DNA from: Paenibacillus riograndensis SBR5
GTDB taxonomy: Bacteria > Bacillota > Bacilli > Paenibacillales > Paenibacillaceae
NCBI RefSeq assembly: GCF_000981585.1
Contig: NZ_LN831776.1
Location: forward strand, 3,579,187-3,643,186
Direction: 5' to 3'
DNA: 64,000 bases
Position numbers and translations under genes: made by a program. The notes under the pieces are model-generated. The model had not been told where the DNA came from, ran no database searches, and was given only the letters and a program-made list of their open reading frames with translations. Positions 1-7,701 of the stretch are shown here, in pieces (within the stretch, counting starts at the first letter, position 1; the number at the start of each line of letters is the position of its first letter).

Positions 1-2
1 AT

Positions 3-866
3 TCTGCACAGGATTACCTCAAACAGATTCAGGATGCCAAGGATGATGAGCTGAGCGGGTTCCTGGTGCCGGAGGAGGCGCTGAAAGAGGGCGGCATTCA
101 GCAGGTATTTGATAATTATCTGTCCTCTGACCGCAAAGTGATGACTCTGGATGTGGTATACGCTGCCAATCCATACAGCGCTAAGGCAATCGACAGCATG
201 GGGGATATCCAGGCAGCGGTAGACCGTGCCGTGAAAGGCACGAAGCTGGAGAATGCAGAAACAGCCATTAGCGGAGTGAGCAGCACCTACAGCGACCTGC
301 AGAAAATATCCAATGAGGATTATACGCGGACAGTAGTACTGATGCTGGGCGGTATCTTCATCATCCTGGTCGTGCTGCTGCGCTCGATTATTATGCCGTT
401 GTATCTGATTGTTTCGCTGCTGATCACTTATTTTACAGCACTGGGAGTCACCGAGGCCATCTTCGTGCATGTGCTGGATTATTCAGGAATCACCTGGACG
501 ACGCCATTCTTCAGCTTTGTGATGCTGATTGCACTCGGGGTCGACTACAGCATTTTCCTCATGGACCGATTCAATGAGAACAAAACCTGGGATGTGCGTG
601 AAGCGATCCTGCACGCCATGCGGAACATGGGGACGGTAATTCTGTCAGCTGTAGTCATTCTGGGCGGAACATTCGCCTCGATGTATCCGTCCGGGGTACT
701 GTCGATGATGCAGATCGCTACGGTCGTACTATCAGGTCTGGCGCTGTACGCGCTGGTGTTCCTGCCGTTCTTCGTGCCGGTAATGGTGCGGATGTTCGGC
801 CGGGCGAACTGGTGGCCGTTCAGCGGTTCAGCCTCTGCTGACACACCGAAAACACTGGATATGTAA
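3..866 (+). CDS. MMPL/RND-family membrane transporter, C-terminal part (5' truncated by window)
   Basis: The reading frame is open from the left edge, so only the last 287 residues are visible. After a soluble, periplasmic-like stretch come five or six hydrophobic segments (roughly residues 115-260 of the fragment). They include the charged motif GVDYSIFLMDRF, typical of the second transmembrane half of MMPL proteins such as Bacillus YdfJ/YdgH. Family members are proton-driven exporters of lipids or drugs in the cytoplasmic membrane; the substrate here cannot be told. A hairpin terminator follows the stop codon, so this is the last gene of its transcript. Confidence 0.88.
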   Translation, partial: SAQDYLKQIQDAKDDELSGFLVPEEALKEGGIQQVFDNYLSSDRKVMTLDVVYAANPYSAKAIDSMGDIQAAVDRAVKGTKLENAETAISGVSSTYSDLQKISNEDYTRTVVLMLGGIFIILVVLLRSIIMPLYLIVSLLITYFTALGVTEAIFVHVLDYSGITWTTPFFSFVMLIALGVDYSIFLMDRFNENKTWDVREAILHAMRNMGTVILSAVVILGGTFASMYPSGVLSMMQIATVVLSGLALYALVFLPFFVPVMVRMFGRANWWPFSGSASADTPKTLDM

Positions 867-890
867 TCTGCGCCGAAAAGGCATAGCGTT

Positions 891-920
891 AAGCAAGCTC
901 CGCGCCGGGAGCTTGCTTTT
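891..920 (+). terminator. Rho-independent terminator after MMPL gene
   Basis: The arms AAGCAAGCTC and GAGCTTGCTT enclose an 8-base GC loop and are followed by a T run. It lies 24 bases behind the MMPL stop codon. Confidence 0.8.
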
Positions 921-968
921 CGTGTTTTCCCCGGGGAGTTCTTGAGGGGGTAACTGTGCTAACCTGAA

Positions 969-997
969 TGTAACCTTATTAAGGGTCTGTGCATCTA
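969..997 (+). promoter_or_regulatory. Candidate ECF-sigma promoter
   Basis: TGTAAC (969-974) is followed after 17 bases by CATCTA (992-997). This resembles ECF promoters with an AAC core at -35 and CGTCTA-like -10 elements. It sits 60 bases upstream of the sigma gene, so autoregulation, usual for ECF sigma factors, is a reasonable inference. The -10 deviates from consensus by one base. Confidence 0.45.
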
Positions 998-1056
998 ATT
1001 AGCAGTCATGACGGAAGAGGAACACTGCAGAATTCTGCTGGACAGGAGGCTGGCCT

Positions 1057-1590
1057 TTGGATAACAGGCTTGAGAAGCGGGTAAGACGCGCGCAGAAAGG
1101 GGACAATGAAGCGTTTATTGAGCTTATTCAGGAGATGGAACTACAGATGTATCAGATGGCGAAATCCATTGTGAGGAAAGATGAGGACTGCGCGGATGCG
1201 ATGCAGGAATCCACATTGAAGGCTTTTAAAGCGATTTCCACCTTGAAGCAGCCTGAGTTTTTCAGAACATGGCTCTTTCGCATTCTGATTAATGAGTGCA
1301 ATATGATTTTGCGCAGACGGGTTCAGACCGTGACGATCGCCGAAACACCTGTCACGCCGGATGAACGGCTATCTATGGCGGAGCGGATGGATCTTCGCAC
1401 AGCTGTACATCAGCTGGAGGAAATTCCGCGCACCCTTGTGATTTTGCATTATTATCAGGGCTTTCCGCTGCAGCACATCGCAGATTTGCTGGAAATGTCC
1501 GAAGGCGCTGTGAAAACAAGGCTGCACCGGGCAAGAAAAACATTGTATGAATGGCTGGCGGACCCCGTAGAAAGGGAGATGAACGGATGA
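1057..1590 (+). CDS. ECF-family RNA polymerase sigma factor
   Basis: This 177-residue protein has the two-domain ECF layout. Sigma region 2 (about residues 20-90) includes the motif FRTWLFRILINECN, and region 4 (about 115-170) has the helix-turn-helix LQHIADLLEMSEGAVKTRLH. It should direct RNA polymerase to promoters of an extracytoplasmic stress regulon. The TTG start is chosen because AGGAGGC lies 7 bases upstream; no better in-frame start exists. It overlaps the next gene by four bases (ATGA), the usual sigma/anti-sigma coupling. The neighbouring MMPL exporter is separated by a terminator. The inducing signal is not deducible. Confidence 0.93.
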   Translation: MDNRLEKRVRRAQKGDNEAFIELIQEMELQMYQMAKSIVRKDEDCADAMQESTLKAFKAISTLKQPEFFRTWLFRILINECNMILRRRVQTVTIAETPVTPDERLSMAERMDLRTAVHQLEEIPRTLVILHYYQGFPLQHIADLLEMSEGAVKTRLHRARKTLYEWLADPVEREMNG

Positions 1591-2696
1591 ATCCGAAGCA
1601 ATTGGATCAAGAACTGGATGGCTTAAGGGGGGATAAGGCTGAAGAGGTGCCGGAACTTGTCAGATCACGTATGAATAGCGTCTACCAGGAGTTAAAGGGA
1701 AGCGGGGAAAAGGTTACACCCGGCAGAAGACGGAGAAGCTGGTGGCAGCGGCTGCTGATTACAGCGGCTTGTGCGGCGGTTGCAGTGTTGCTAACGATCG
1801 GCCTGGGCTTTATCTCTCCAGCTATGGCCGAAACGCTGAAACAGCTGCCGTTTATGAAAAGCGTGTTCCAACTGGCTGGAGATTCAGGCTTGAAGCAAGC
1901 GAGTATTACAGGTGTTACTTCGGGTGTACAGCAAAGCGTGACACATGGAGATTTGACGCTTAGCATCTCTGAGCTGATGTATGACGGCAGCCGCTTGTCT
2001 CTGGTATTGACCAAAAAAGAATCGGACGGCGGGAATCCATCGTTTTACGAGTGGTGGAACACCCGGGATATGCAATTAGGGCCGGCGAACAATATTGATT
2101 TTTACATCAACGGAGAATTGGCAAATACTGCCTGGGGGATGGCCCCCGGGGGTACAGCATCACCAGAATCCGTAATCGTCACGGCATTGGAATCACCAAA
2201 TCTCCATGTACCCGAAGCGTTTAACTTCAAAATGGTCGTATTCATTCCTGATATTGGGCAAACGTTCAGCTTTGAACTCCCGGTGAAAAAGAAAACGCTC
2301 GAAAGTATTGTACTCAGACCTGAGGCAGCCAAAACCTTTGATCATATCAATCTGCACATTAAGCGGCTGGAGATCAGCCAGACGACGATCCGGCTGATCA
2401 CCGAGGTTAAGGGGGCGCCTGGCCAAGATATTAAAGCGCTTCAGGAGGCGATTCCGGATAAATATAAGATTTACGGAAGCCTGAATCTGTTATTTGACTT
2501 GCAGAATGATCAGGGGCAGACGGCAACCATGATTGGCGGTAACGGCAACGGACAAGGAAATGCCTTATCCAGCAGCAGCAGCTATGAGCCTTTTGCTGCT
2601 ATGCCAAAATCAGTGGTAATTAAACCTTATATTTGGACGCAGGACAGCAGTAAGTTATATATTCCTGAGCTGGAAATGACTATACCCGTACAATAA
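1587..2696 (+). CDS. Membrane-anchored DUF4179-type protein, predicted anti-sigma factor
   Basis: The protein has 369 residues. The cytoplasmic N-terminal 55 residues are charged, one transmembrane helix follows (about residues 60-85, ending in an AMA-like site), and the rest is an extracellular beta-rich region. This is the architecture of DUF4179/DUF5643 proteins that follow ECF sigma factors in Bacillus and Paenibacillus. By position and topology it probably holds the sigma factor inactive until an envelope signal arrives. ATG at 1587 is preferred over an in-frame ATG 36 bases upstream because AAAGGGA precedes it and it overlaps the sigma stop codon. A bidirectional terminator closes the operon. 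Confidence 0.82.
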   Translation: MNPKQLDQELDGLRGDKAEEVPELVRSRMNSVYQELKGSGEKVTPGRRRRSWWQRLLITAACAAVAVLLTIGLGFISPAMAETLKQLPFMKSVFQLAGDSGLKQASITGVTSGVQQSVTHGDLTLSISELMYDGSRLSLVLTKKESDGGNPSFYEWWNTRDMQLGPANNIDFYINGELANTAWGMAPGGTASPESVIVTALESPNLHVPEAFNFKMVVFIPDIGQTFSFELPVKKKTLESIVLRPEAAKTFDHINLHIKRLEISQTTIRLITEVKGAPGQDIKALQEAIPDKYKIYGSLNLLFDLQNDQGQTATMIGGNGNGQGNALSSSSSYEPFAAMPKSVVIKPYIWTQDSSKLYIPELEMTIPVQ

Positions 2697-2702
2697 CCTA
2701 AA

Positions 2703-2742
2703 AACCTCCGGTGCACTTACCCGTGCTGGCCGGAGGTTCTTT
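2703..2742. terminator. Bidirectional terminator between convergent genes
   Basis: Perfect 9-bp arms AACCTCCGG and CCGGAGGTT are flanked by A residues on the left and CTTTT on the right, so the hairpin can end both the plus-strand anti-sigma transcript and the minus-strand TPR transcript. Confidence 0.85.
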
Positions 2743-2769
2743 TGGTTTATAGAGTATGTAGCAGAAGGT

Positions 2770-3441
2770 CTATCGCATCTTAGCGAAGTAGCTGCGCAGC
2801 GCCCAGCCGCGTTCCTGGCGCTTCTTATACTTGGGCAGTGAACGGTAAACGGCAGTCGATTCGTTAAAAGCCCGTTTGGCATCCTCTTTTCTCCCCAGCG
2901 CCTTGTACATGGAACCTGCGAGATAATACGCTTCACTGGAAGAGGATTGAATCTCCTGGAACTGGGTTACATATTGCAAGGCTTTGTTGTGGTCAATATT
3001 GCGGAATACTTCTGCGAGACGGAGGTAGGGTTGCCCGTATTGGGCCTTGCGGTTGATCTCCAGCCCCTGCAGCATCTGTGCCTCGCCTTCAGGCAGATGC
3101 CCCAGCTTCAGATTCGCATAACCCAGCTCCACCCAGTATTCGGCAGACTGCTCATAGCGGTCGGCGATTTGTTCCAGCAGCTCTTTGGATTCACTGTAAC
3201 GCTTGCGCTCAATCAGCAGTCTGGCCAGATCGAATTTGGCCGATACATCATTTGGATTCAGTGAAATCGTGGTCCGCAGCTTGGAAATCTGCCGGCTCCG
3301 GCGGAATGGCTTGGTGAAGCTGGGAAGTATGCCAACATATCGGCGGTCCAGAAAATACAGGATAACCAGCAGAATAATTAAGGCCAGAAAAGGATTGCCC
3401 ACCAGGCGGTACAGCAGCAAGAACCCGAAAAATTTTAACAT
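2770..3441 (-). CDS. Membrane-anchored TPR-repeat protein
   Basis: The protein has 223 residues, with a hydrophobic N-terminus (about residues 5-30) followed by a basic linker. Three to four tetratricopeptide repeats then run from about residue 60 to 200, recognisable by alternating A/L/Y and G/A positions, for example the segment starting VELGYANLKLGHLPEGEA. TPR arrays mediate protein-protein contacts; here they would face the cytoplasm. The gene stands alone between the bidirectional terminator and the divergent aldo/keto reductase. No specific function can be assigned. Confidence 0.75.
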   Translation of the reverse strand: MLKFFGFLLLYRLVGNPFLALIILLVILYFLDRRYVGILPSFTKPFRRSRQISKLRTTISLNPNDVSAKFDLARLLIERKRYSESKELLEQIADRYEQSAEYWVELGYANLKLGHLPEGEAQMLQGLEINRKAQYGQPYLRLAEVFRNIDHNKALQYVTQFQEIQSSSSEAYYLAGSMYKALGRKEDAKRAFNESTAVYRSLPKYKKRQERGWALRSYFAKMR

Positions 3442-3738
3442 GATTTCCCTCCGTTACTTGTCTTTCCGAACTCAAATCCTATATTGGTGTGAGAGCAGGG
3501 TAATTATACCATAACAGCCTATATTTCCGGTTGTTATTTTTTGGTTCTCCAAAGTGAAAGTTCGCCGAATCCATACGCCCAAAGCCGATTCCAAGGAGCG
3601 AATCCGGCGTGGATCGCTGAATTGACAGTCTGGCGGCCAGGATTTAAGCTGGGGGTACAACTGCAGCGCCGGATCAGAAACTCTGGTATATGGCCTGCAT
3701 ATCTGAATTGTATTCTATCTGCGAGAGAAGGATGATTC

Positions 3739-4740
3739 ATGGAATCAGCAATGGCAGCTGCCGGCTTGCGACCCTTGGGGCAATCAACATTATCCGTGTC
3801 TCCGCTGGGACTTGGCTGCTGGCAATTCAGCCGGGGTAAAGGCATTGTCGGGAAATATTGGGGCAATCTCGAAGATGCGGATATTCTGGAAATCGTACGT
3901 GTAAGTCTGGAAGGGGGAATGAACTGGGTCGATACTGCGGAGATTTACGGTGGCGGGAAATCGGAGGAGGCGCTTGCTTACGTGCTGGACCAGCTAAAGA
4001 GGGAGGGCCGTCCTTACGCCACTCCCCTGATTGCCACCAAATGGTGGCCGTTATTCCGCACAGCTAATTCCATTACCTCTACGATTGATGAGCGGATCCG
4101 TTGCCTTGGCGGCCGGGATATCGATTTGTATCAGATCCATCAGCCCTTTTCCCTGTCCACGATTGCCAGTGAGATGAAGGCGATGGCTGGACTTGTGCAA
4201 GCGGGCAAGATCCGGAATGTAGGGGTCAGCAACTACTCGGCGAAGCAAATGACTGAAGCACATCACCTGCTCCGGCAATATGGCCTGAATCTTGTGTCCA
4301 ACCAGGTGAAATACAACCTGTTGGACCGGAAAATCGACCGGAATGGAACTATGGAAGCTGCGAAAGCGCTGGGCATCTCGATTATTGCCTATTCCCCACT
4401 GCAGCAGGGGATTCTGACCGGACGCTTCCACAAGGACCCTGCGCAGATCCGGGCTGTTTCCCGGGTGCGGCGGATACAATCCGGACTGGACGACAAAAGT
4501 CTGGCCCGCAGCAAGCCATTAATCGACAGCTTGACAGTGCTTGCGGATAAGTATGGGGCTACTCCTGGCCAGATTGCGCTGAACTGGCTTATTCATTATA
4601 ACGGGGAGACGGTAGTCGCCATCCCGGGAGCTTCCAAAGTCCGTCACGCACAGGAGAATATCGGAGCCTTAGGCTTCCGGCTTGAGAAGGATGAGCTGGA
4701 GCATCTGAATGATGTCTCCTGGTCAGCGCTGAAATCCTGA
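3739..4740 (+). CDS. Aldo/keto reductase
   Basis: This 333-residue protein has the complete NADPH-dependent aldo/keto reductase TIM barrel. Visible signatures are the catalytic tyrosine segment MNWVDTAEIYGGGKSEE, the DLYQIH strand, the VGVSNYS motif, and the C-terminal cofactor region VVAIPGASKVRHAQEN. It should reduce aldehydes or ketones in the cytoplasm; the natural substrate is unknown. The ATG start has AGAAGG about 7 bases upstream. It is transcribed alone, divergent from the TPR gene, and ends at a long GC-rich terminator. Confidence 0.92.
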   Translation: MESAMAAAGLRPLGQSTLSVSPLGLGCWQFSRGKGIVGKYWGNLEDADILEIVRVSLEGGMNWVDTAEIYGGGKSEEALAYVLDQLKREGRPYATPLIATKWWPLFRTANSITSTIDERIRCLGGRDIDLYQIHQPFSLSTIASEMKAMAGLVQAGKIRNVGVSNYSAKQMTEAHHLLRQYGLNLVSNQVKYNLLDRKIDRNGTMEAAKALGISIIAYSPLQQGILTGRFHKDPAQIRAVSRVRRIQSGLDDKSLARSKPLIDSLTVLADKYGATPGQIALNWLIHYNGETVVAIPGASKVRHAQENIGALGFRLEKDELEHLNDVSWSALKS

Positions 4741-4790
4741 AAGATTGAAGAAGAATGAGGAGCTGCTTATACAGTTAATTGCCGTTGATT

Positions 4791-4830
4791 AGCCTCCGGA
4801 CCGCTTTGCGGGCTGGGGGTTATTTATTTT
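4791..4830 (+). terminator. Terminator after aldo/keto reductase
   Basis: A 13-bp stem with one mismatch and some G-T pairs has TTT as its loop (arms beginning AGCCTCCGGACCGC). It is followed by a stretch rich in T, 50 bases after the stop codon. Confidence 0.8.
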
Positions 4831-4853
4831 TTTCATTAATGTGAAATAAAACT

Positions 4854-4879
4854 GTTTAGGATTGGAAAACACGGGGTAT
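4854..4879 (+). promoter_or_regulatory. SigB-like (general-stress type) promoter
   Basis: GTTTAG (4854-4859), a 14-base spacer and GGGTAT (4874-4879) closely match the GTTTAA-N12-14-GGGTAT consensus of Bacillus SigB; related SigF/SigG promoters look similar. The predicted transcript would start near 4887, about 60 bases ahead of the 52-codon gene at 4947. Confidence 0.5.
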
Positions 4880-4946
4880 ATAAGGGTTAAGATGATGCGC
4901 AGATACGCAAATCTGGTGAAACCTATTCCAAGGAGGTTGAACTTCA

Positions 4947-5105
4947 ATGAGTATGACAGTACATAATCTTATGGCTTTCAACCATCAATATTTCAGACCT
5001 CAGCCCGTGACCGATCCGAAGCCGCAAAGGTCCGATGACACAACGCTGAGCTTTCAGGAAATTCTAAACGAGAAGCTGAAGGCCCACAGCGGGATGAAGA
5101 AATAA
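4947..5105 (+). CDS. 52-residue hypothetical protein with strong RBS
   Basis: This small gene has an excellent ribosome site, AAGGAGGT, ending 8 bases before ATG. It encodes 52 residues: a polar, proline-containing N-terminal half and an amphipathic helix near the C-terminus around LSFQEILNEKL. There is no signal peptide or transmembrane segment. A SigB-like promoter precedes it and a GC-rich terminator follows, so it is a complete monocistronic unit. The F-x-E-I-L-N-E-K-L helix loosely recalls short flagellar-operon peptides, but that is only a resemblance. Confidence 0.7.
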   Translation: MSMTVHNLMAFNHQYFRPQPVTDPKPQRSDDTTLSFQEILNEKLKAHSGMKK

Positions 5106-5147
5106 CAGAAGCATTTTGAGCGCAGCCTATAATGATGCAAAAGATAG

Positions 5148-5190
5148 AAGCCGGATCATCCGCCCCAAGGTCGGATTGTCCGGCTTCTTT
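5148..5190. terminator. Terminator between convergent small genes
   Basis: Arms GAAGCCGGA (5148-5156) and TCCGGCTTC (5179-5187) are followed by TTTG on the plus side. The minus side reads into a T-rich stretch, so it can serve both the 52-codon gene and the minus-strand gene ending at 5219. Confidence 0.8.
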
Positions 5191-5218
5191 GTGCGGTTTT
5201 TCTAACAGGCAAGCTATA

Positions 5219-5431
5219 CTAAGGTCTGACCTCGTAAAACTGGCAGGTGCTGCGGGAATAATAAGCTAAGTCGCTGACCCGGGATTGGATCACTACATCC
5301 GAATCGGTAAACCGGATGACGGTTGCCCCGGAATTCACCAGATGATCATCCTCGAAGACCCGAACCGGCAGTTTGCGGTCAACGGCTTCCTGGAAATCGC
5401 TGTCGGTCAGCAAAGGGCGGTTGATAGGCAT
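5219..5431 (-). CDS. 70-residue hypothetical protein
   Basis: A small soluble protein of 70 residues. On the minus strand AAAGGAG lies about 8 bases before ATG, which supports a real gene. The sequence alternates short beta-like stretches (LPVRVFED, ATVIRFTDSDVVIQS) and ends in an aromatic-rich tail, suggesting a compact beta-barrel or SH3-like fold. No family is recognised. The shared terminator lies behind it and a perfect inverted repeat lies upstream. Confidence 0.7.
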   Translation of the reverse strand: MPINRPLLTDSDFQEAVDRKLPVRVFEDDHLVNSGATVIRFTDSDVVIQSRVSDLAYYSRSTCQFYEVRP

Positions 5432-5472
5432 ATAAAAATACTCTCCTTTGATAAATTAGAAGAACTTATGGG

Positions 5473-5514
5473 TTCCCCGCCTGCCCTTATGCATGGATAA
5501 GGGCAGGCGGGGAA
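5473..5514. repeat. Perfect 18-bp inverted repeat, terminator-like
   Basis: TTCCCCGCCTGCCCTTAT and its exact complement enclose a 6-base loop. It is very stable and followed by AATTAAAA rather than a long T run. It lies 40 bases upstream of the minus-strand gene starting at 5431 and could insulate it from minus-strand read-through; no gene is seen immediately upstream that needs it. Confidence 0.7.
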
Positions 5515-5882
5515 TTAAAATCAGTATACCTGTCCGCAGCGGATTAATCCATAGGGCGTGAAATGCCTCGTCAGCTCTATGCTGGTCGAGAATCGGTGCA
5601 AAAAAGTTATAAGGTATACACTGAGTCAATCCCCGATAACTGCACACGTAATTTTTTATGTAATTTATAGAGGATATCTTAGGCCATGGAGGGTCCCTAA
5701 AAGGAGAAAGATAAACGATAGGGAAAAACCAAAGTCAAAAAATCCGGGCTCAAGCCGGGCGGGAAGTATCTTTTACTCATGTTATGAAGCCCGTAAAGAG
5801 TCTCTGAAGAAAAAGGTCTGGACAGTCAGATCTGTCCGTGGGTTTTATGCGGATTGGAAGTAGTTCTGCTTGAAGTTTATAG
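5515..5882. other. Non-coding spacer without recognisable gene
   Basis: About 370 bases lie between the inverted repeat and the remnant at 5883. An open frame of 101 codons (5558-5863) has no ribosome site and a composition unlike a protein, so it is not called. A weak GC-rich hairpin lies around 5741-5762. Nothing else is recognisable. Confidence 0.5.
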
Positions 5883-5955
5883 CAGCCTATTTGCTTTATT
5901 ACTTGGTATGAGAACAAACAGTCCAGCACAGGAACTGCATCCTATGCGATTAATC
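5883..5955 (+). pseudogene. Ghost of a duplicated surface-protein C-terminal domain
   Basis: Translation from 5883 gives a short peptide containing [20 protein letters not shown]. This nearly repeats [20 protein letters not shown] in the protein ending at 7350, and the last 27-29 bases are identical at the nucleotide level (compare about 5925-5953 with 7223-7251). A stop codon lies just upstream and the match ends abruptly, so only about 24 codons of a former gene survive. It shows that a second gene with the same tail domain once stood directly upstream. Confidence 0.7.
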
Positions 5956-6126
5956 TTTTGGAGAAGTTTTCCTTACCGATGATCTAGAATTCAATTCCCC
6001 TGACTTAAATCCACATATTTCCTCAATAACCCTTAAGTGTATTGTAAATTTCTGTAGAAAAACAGACTGTTTGTTCGCCTTTATTTAGTGTAGGCTTGAT
6101 GCATACATAATAAAGGAGATGATTTT

Positions 6127-7350
6127 TTGAGAAAGTGGAAGAGTGGATTAGGGAAGTTAGTTTTGATTTTTATTATATTAATATCCGTTTTAACCATTCA
6201 ACCTTCCTCAGAGAAGGTATCGGCTACTGGAGTTGAAACTCCAAAAACGGTTGAGGGAATGCAAGGGGTGGCAGTGCCTGAAGGAAGCACAGTATCTGCA
6301 ACAGGGAAAATAAATGCTGGAAGAACTACCAATTTAGCTATTGACGGCGACATAAATACATATTGGAATAGTGCAGGATTCTCAGATACCTTAGTGATTT
6401 TGTTTCCAAAAGAAATCGACTTGAATTTCATTCAATTGGCTTCAGTAGCAACTCCAAGTAACGCTTCTGTTTCATATACGATATCTGGCTATCAATCAGG
6501 AACATGGATAAAAATTAGTGACACAATTACAAAAAAGATTAATAATGTGAACAAAGATTATGCAGTACTTGAACCAATAAACGTAAAAATGGGAAACTAT
6601 AGCGGAATCAAAATTGAAGCTAGTTCTAATAAAAGTACATGGATTGCAATTGCAGAAGTTACGTTAGGAACAGAATTTATACAGGACCTTATAGCGACTG
6701 CTGGAGATAGTCAAGTTAGTTTAAACTGGAGTGCAGTAGAAATAGCTGATAGTTATACCGTGAAATATGGAACCGAATCCGGTGAATATACACAATCAGC
6801 AATTGCAACAAAAGATGAATATGGAAACTTTGTCATTCCTGGATTAACTAATGGGACTACCTATTATTTTGTAGTTAGTGCCATGGTCAATGGCGTGGCT
6901 ACCGACTATTCCAATGAAGCATCAGCAACACCGATAGCACCAGAACCGACACCCACAGCTACGCCAACAGTGACACCTGAACCAACCATTGAGCCAACAC
7001 CAACAGCAACCCCGTCACCAAAACCAACAGCAACCCCATCACCAACCCCATCACCAACCCCATCACCAACCCCATCACCAACCCCATCACCAACCCCAGA
7101 ACAACCAACAGGTGACCGCGCAATTCTGGTAGTGACGATGAATACCGGTCTTGAAAAAGAATTCGATCTGAGCATGGATGAAGTGAATGCCTTCATTGCC
7201 TGGTACGAGAACAAGCAGGGCGGCACAGGAACTGCATCCTATGCGATTAATAAGCACGACAACAACAAAGGCCCATTTACCAGCCGAAAGGATTACATAA
7301 TATTTGATAAAATTCTCACATTCAGTGTAGACGAATATTCTGCGAAATAA
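6127..7350 (+). CDS. Secreted discoidin-like / fibronectin type III surface protein with Pro-Thr-Ser repeats
   Basis: The protein has 407 residues in five parts: a signal peptide (about 1-35); a discoidin-like beta-sandwich (about 50-180) with [13 protein letters not shown]; a fibronectin type III domain (about 185-272) ending in YSNEASATP; a low-complexity PTPT/PSPT linker (about 275-330); and a C-terminal domain (about 333-407). The linker is encoded partly by a 12-base tandem repeat around 7030-7095. TTG start with AAAGGAG 8 bases upstream. It is probably a cell-surface carbohydrate or matrix binder. The N-terminal two thirds are AT-rich and the last domain is closer to the chromosome average, which suggests a mosaic origin. 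Confidence 0.8.
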   Translation: MRKWKSGLGKLVLIFIILISVLTIQPSSEKVSATGVETPKTVEGMQGVAVPEGSTVSATGKINAGRTTNLAIDGDINTYWNSAGFSDTLVILFPKEIDLNFIQLASVATPSNASVSYTISGYQSGTWIKISDTITKKINNVNKDYAVLEPINVKMGNYSGIKIEASSNKSTWIAIAEVTLGTEFIQDLIATAGDSQVSLNWSAVEIADSYTVKYGTESGEYTQSAIATKDEYGNFVIPGLTNGTTYYFVVSAMVNGVATDYSNEASATPIAPEPTPTATPTVTPEPTIEPTPTATPSPKPTATPSPTPSPTPSPTPSPTPSPTPEQPTGDRAILVVTMNTGLEKEFDLSMDEVNAFIAWYENKQGGTGTASYAINKHDNNKGPFTSRKDYIIFDKILTFSVDEYSAK

Positions 7351-7400
7351 TATTTACACATTGTTCCAGCTAAGCCTAAATAAACGTAACAGAAGCATCT

Positions 7401-7434
7401 TACCCCTCCAGCAATGGTGGGGTATTACATTTTT
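7401..7434 (+). terminator. Terminator after the FnIII surface protein
   Basis: A 10-bp stem with one mismatch has arms TACCCCTCCA and TGGTGGGGTA and a GCAA tetraloop, followed by a T-rich stretch. It sits 50 bases behind the stop codon. Confidence 0.7.
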
Positions 7435-7701
7435 AAAGGAGGAGTGTATTGAAAAAGCTCTTAGAGTGCTTGGGATCTTTTTTGCAGCGGCCCCCGTTGT
7501 TATAAAATATGTTCTTATTGATGGACTATAGTGAGAATGATCGGGCATTGCGATCTCGGTTAATGATATTAGCAAGTGGGTCACCAATCAATAAATCATA
7601 AGTATTTCCACCATAAATCGGAAGTTTGCCTCCTCAAAAAAACAAATTCCCTGCTGTACACTAAATCTTGTAAGAGAAACCTTTGAAAGGGGTACAGAGG
7701 A
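7435..7701. other. Leader region of the sugar ABC operon
   Basis: A stretch of 267 bases without a convincing gene. A GGAGGAG followed by a TTG start opens only 17 codons. The operon promoter must lie here, but no clear -35/-10 pair stands out, in keeping with activator-dependent control by the YesN-type regulator encoded downstream. Confidence 0.4.

Noticed and set aside
4880..4946. Possible c-di-GMP riboswitch in the leader of the 52-codon gene
   Set aside because: There is a small CAGAT/ATCTG hairpin and some purine-rich motifs, but the conserved GEMM core is absent.
5558..5863. 101-codon open frame upstream of the surface protein
   Set aside because: No ribosome site, odd composition, and it crosses spacer DNA without resemblance to a protein.
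6906..7226. Minus-strand frame rich in Gly-Val-Gly-Asp repeats
   Set aside because: This is only the complement of the Pro-Ser-Thr repeat of the surface protein on the plus strand.
7439..7510. Small gene behind GGAGGAG near 7440
   Set aside because: The TTG start gives only 17 codons; the longer hydrophobic frame would need an ATT start. Not supportable.
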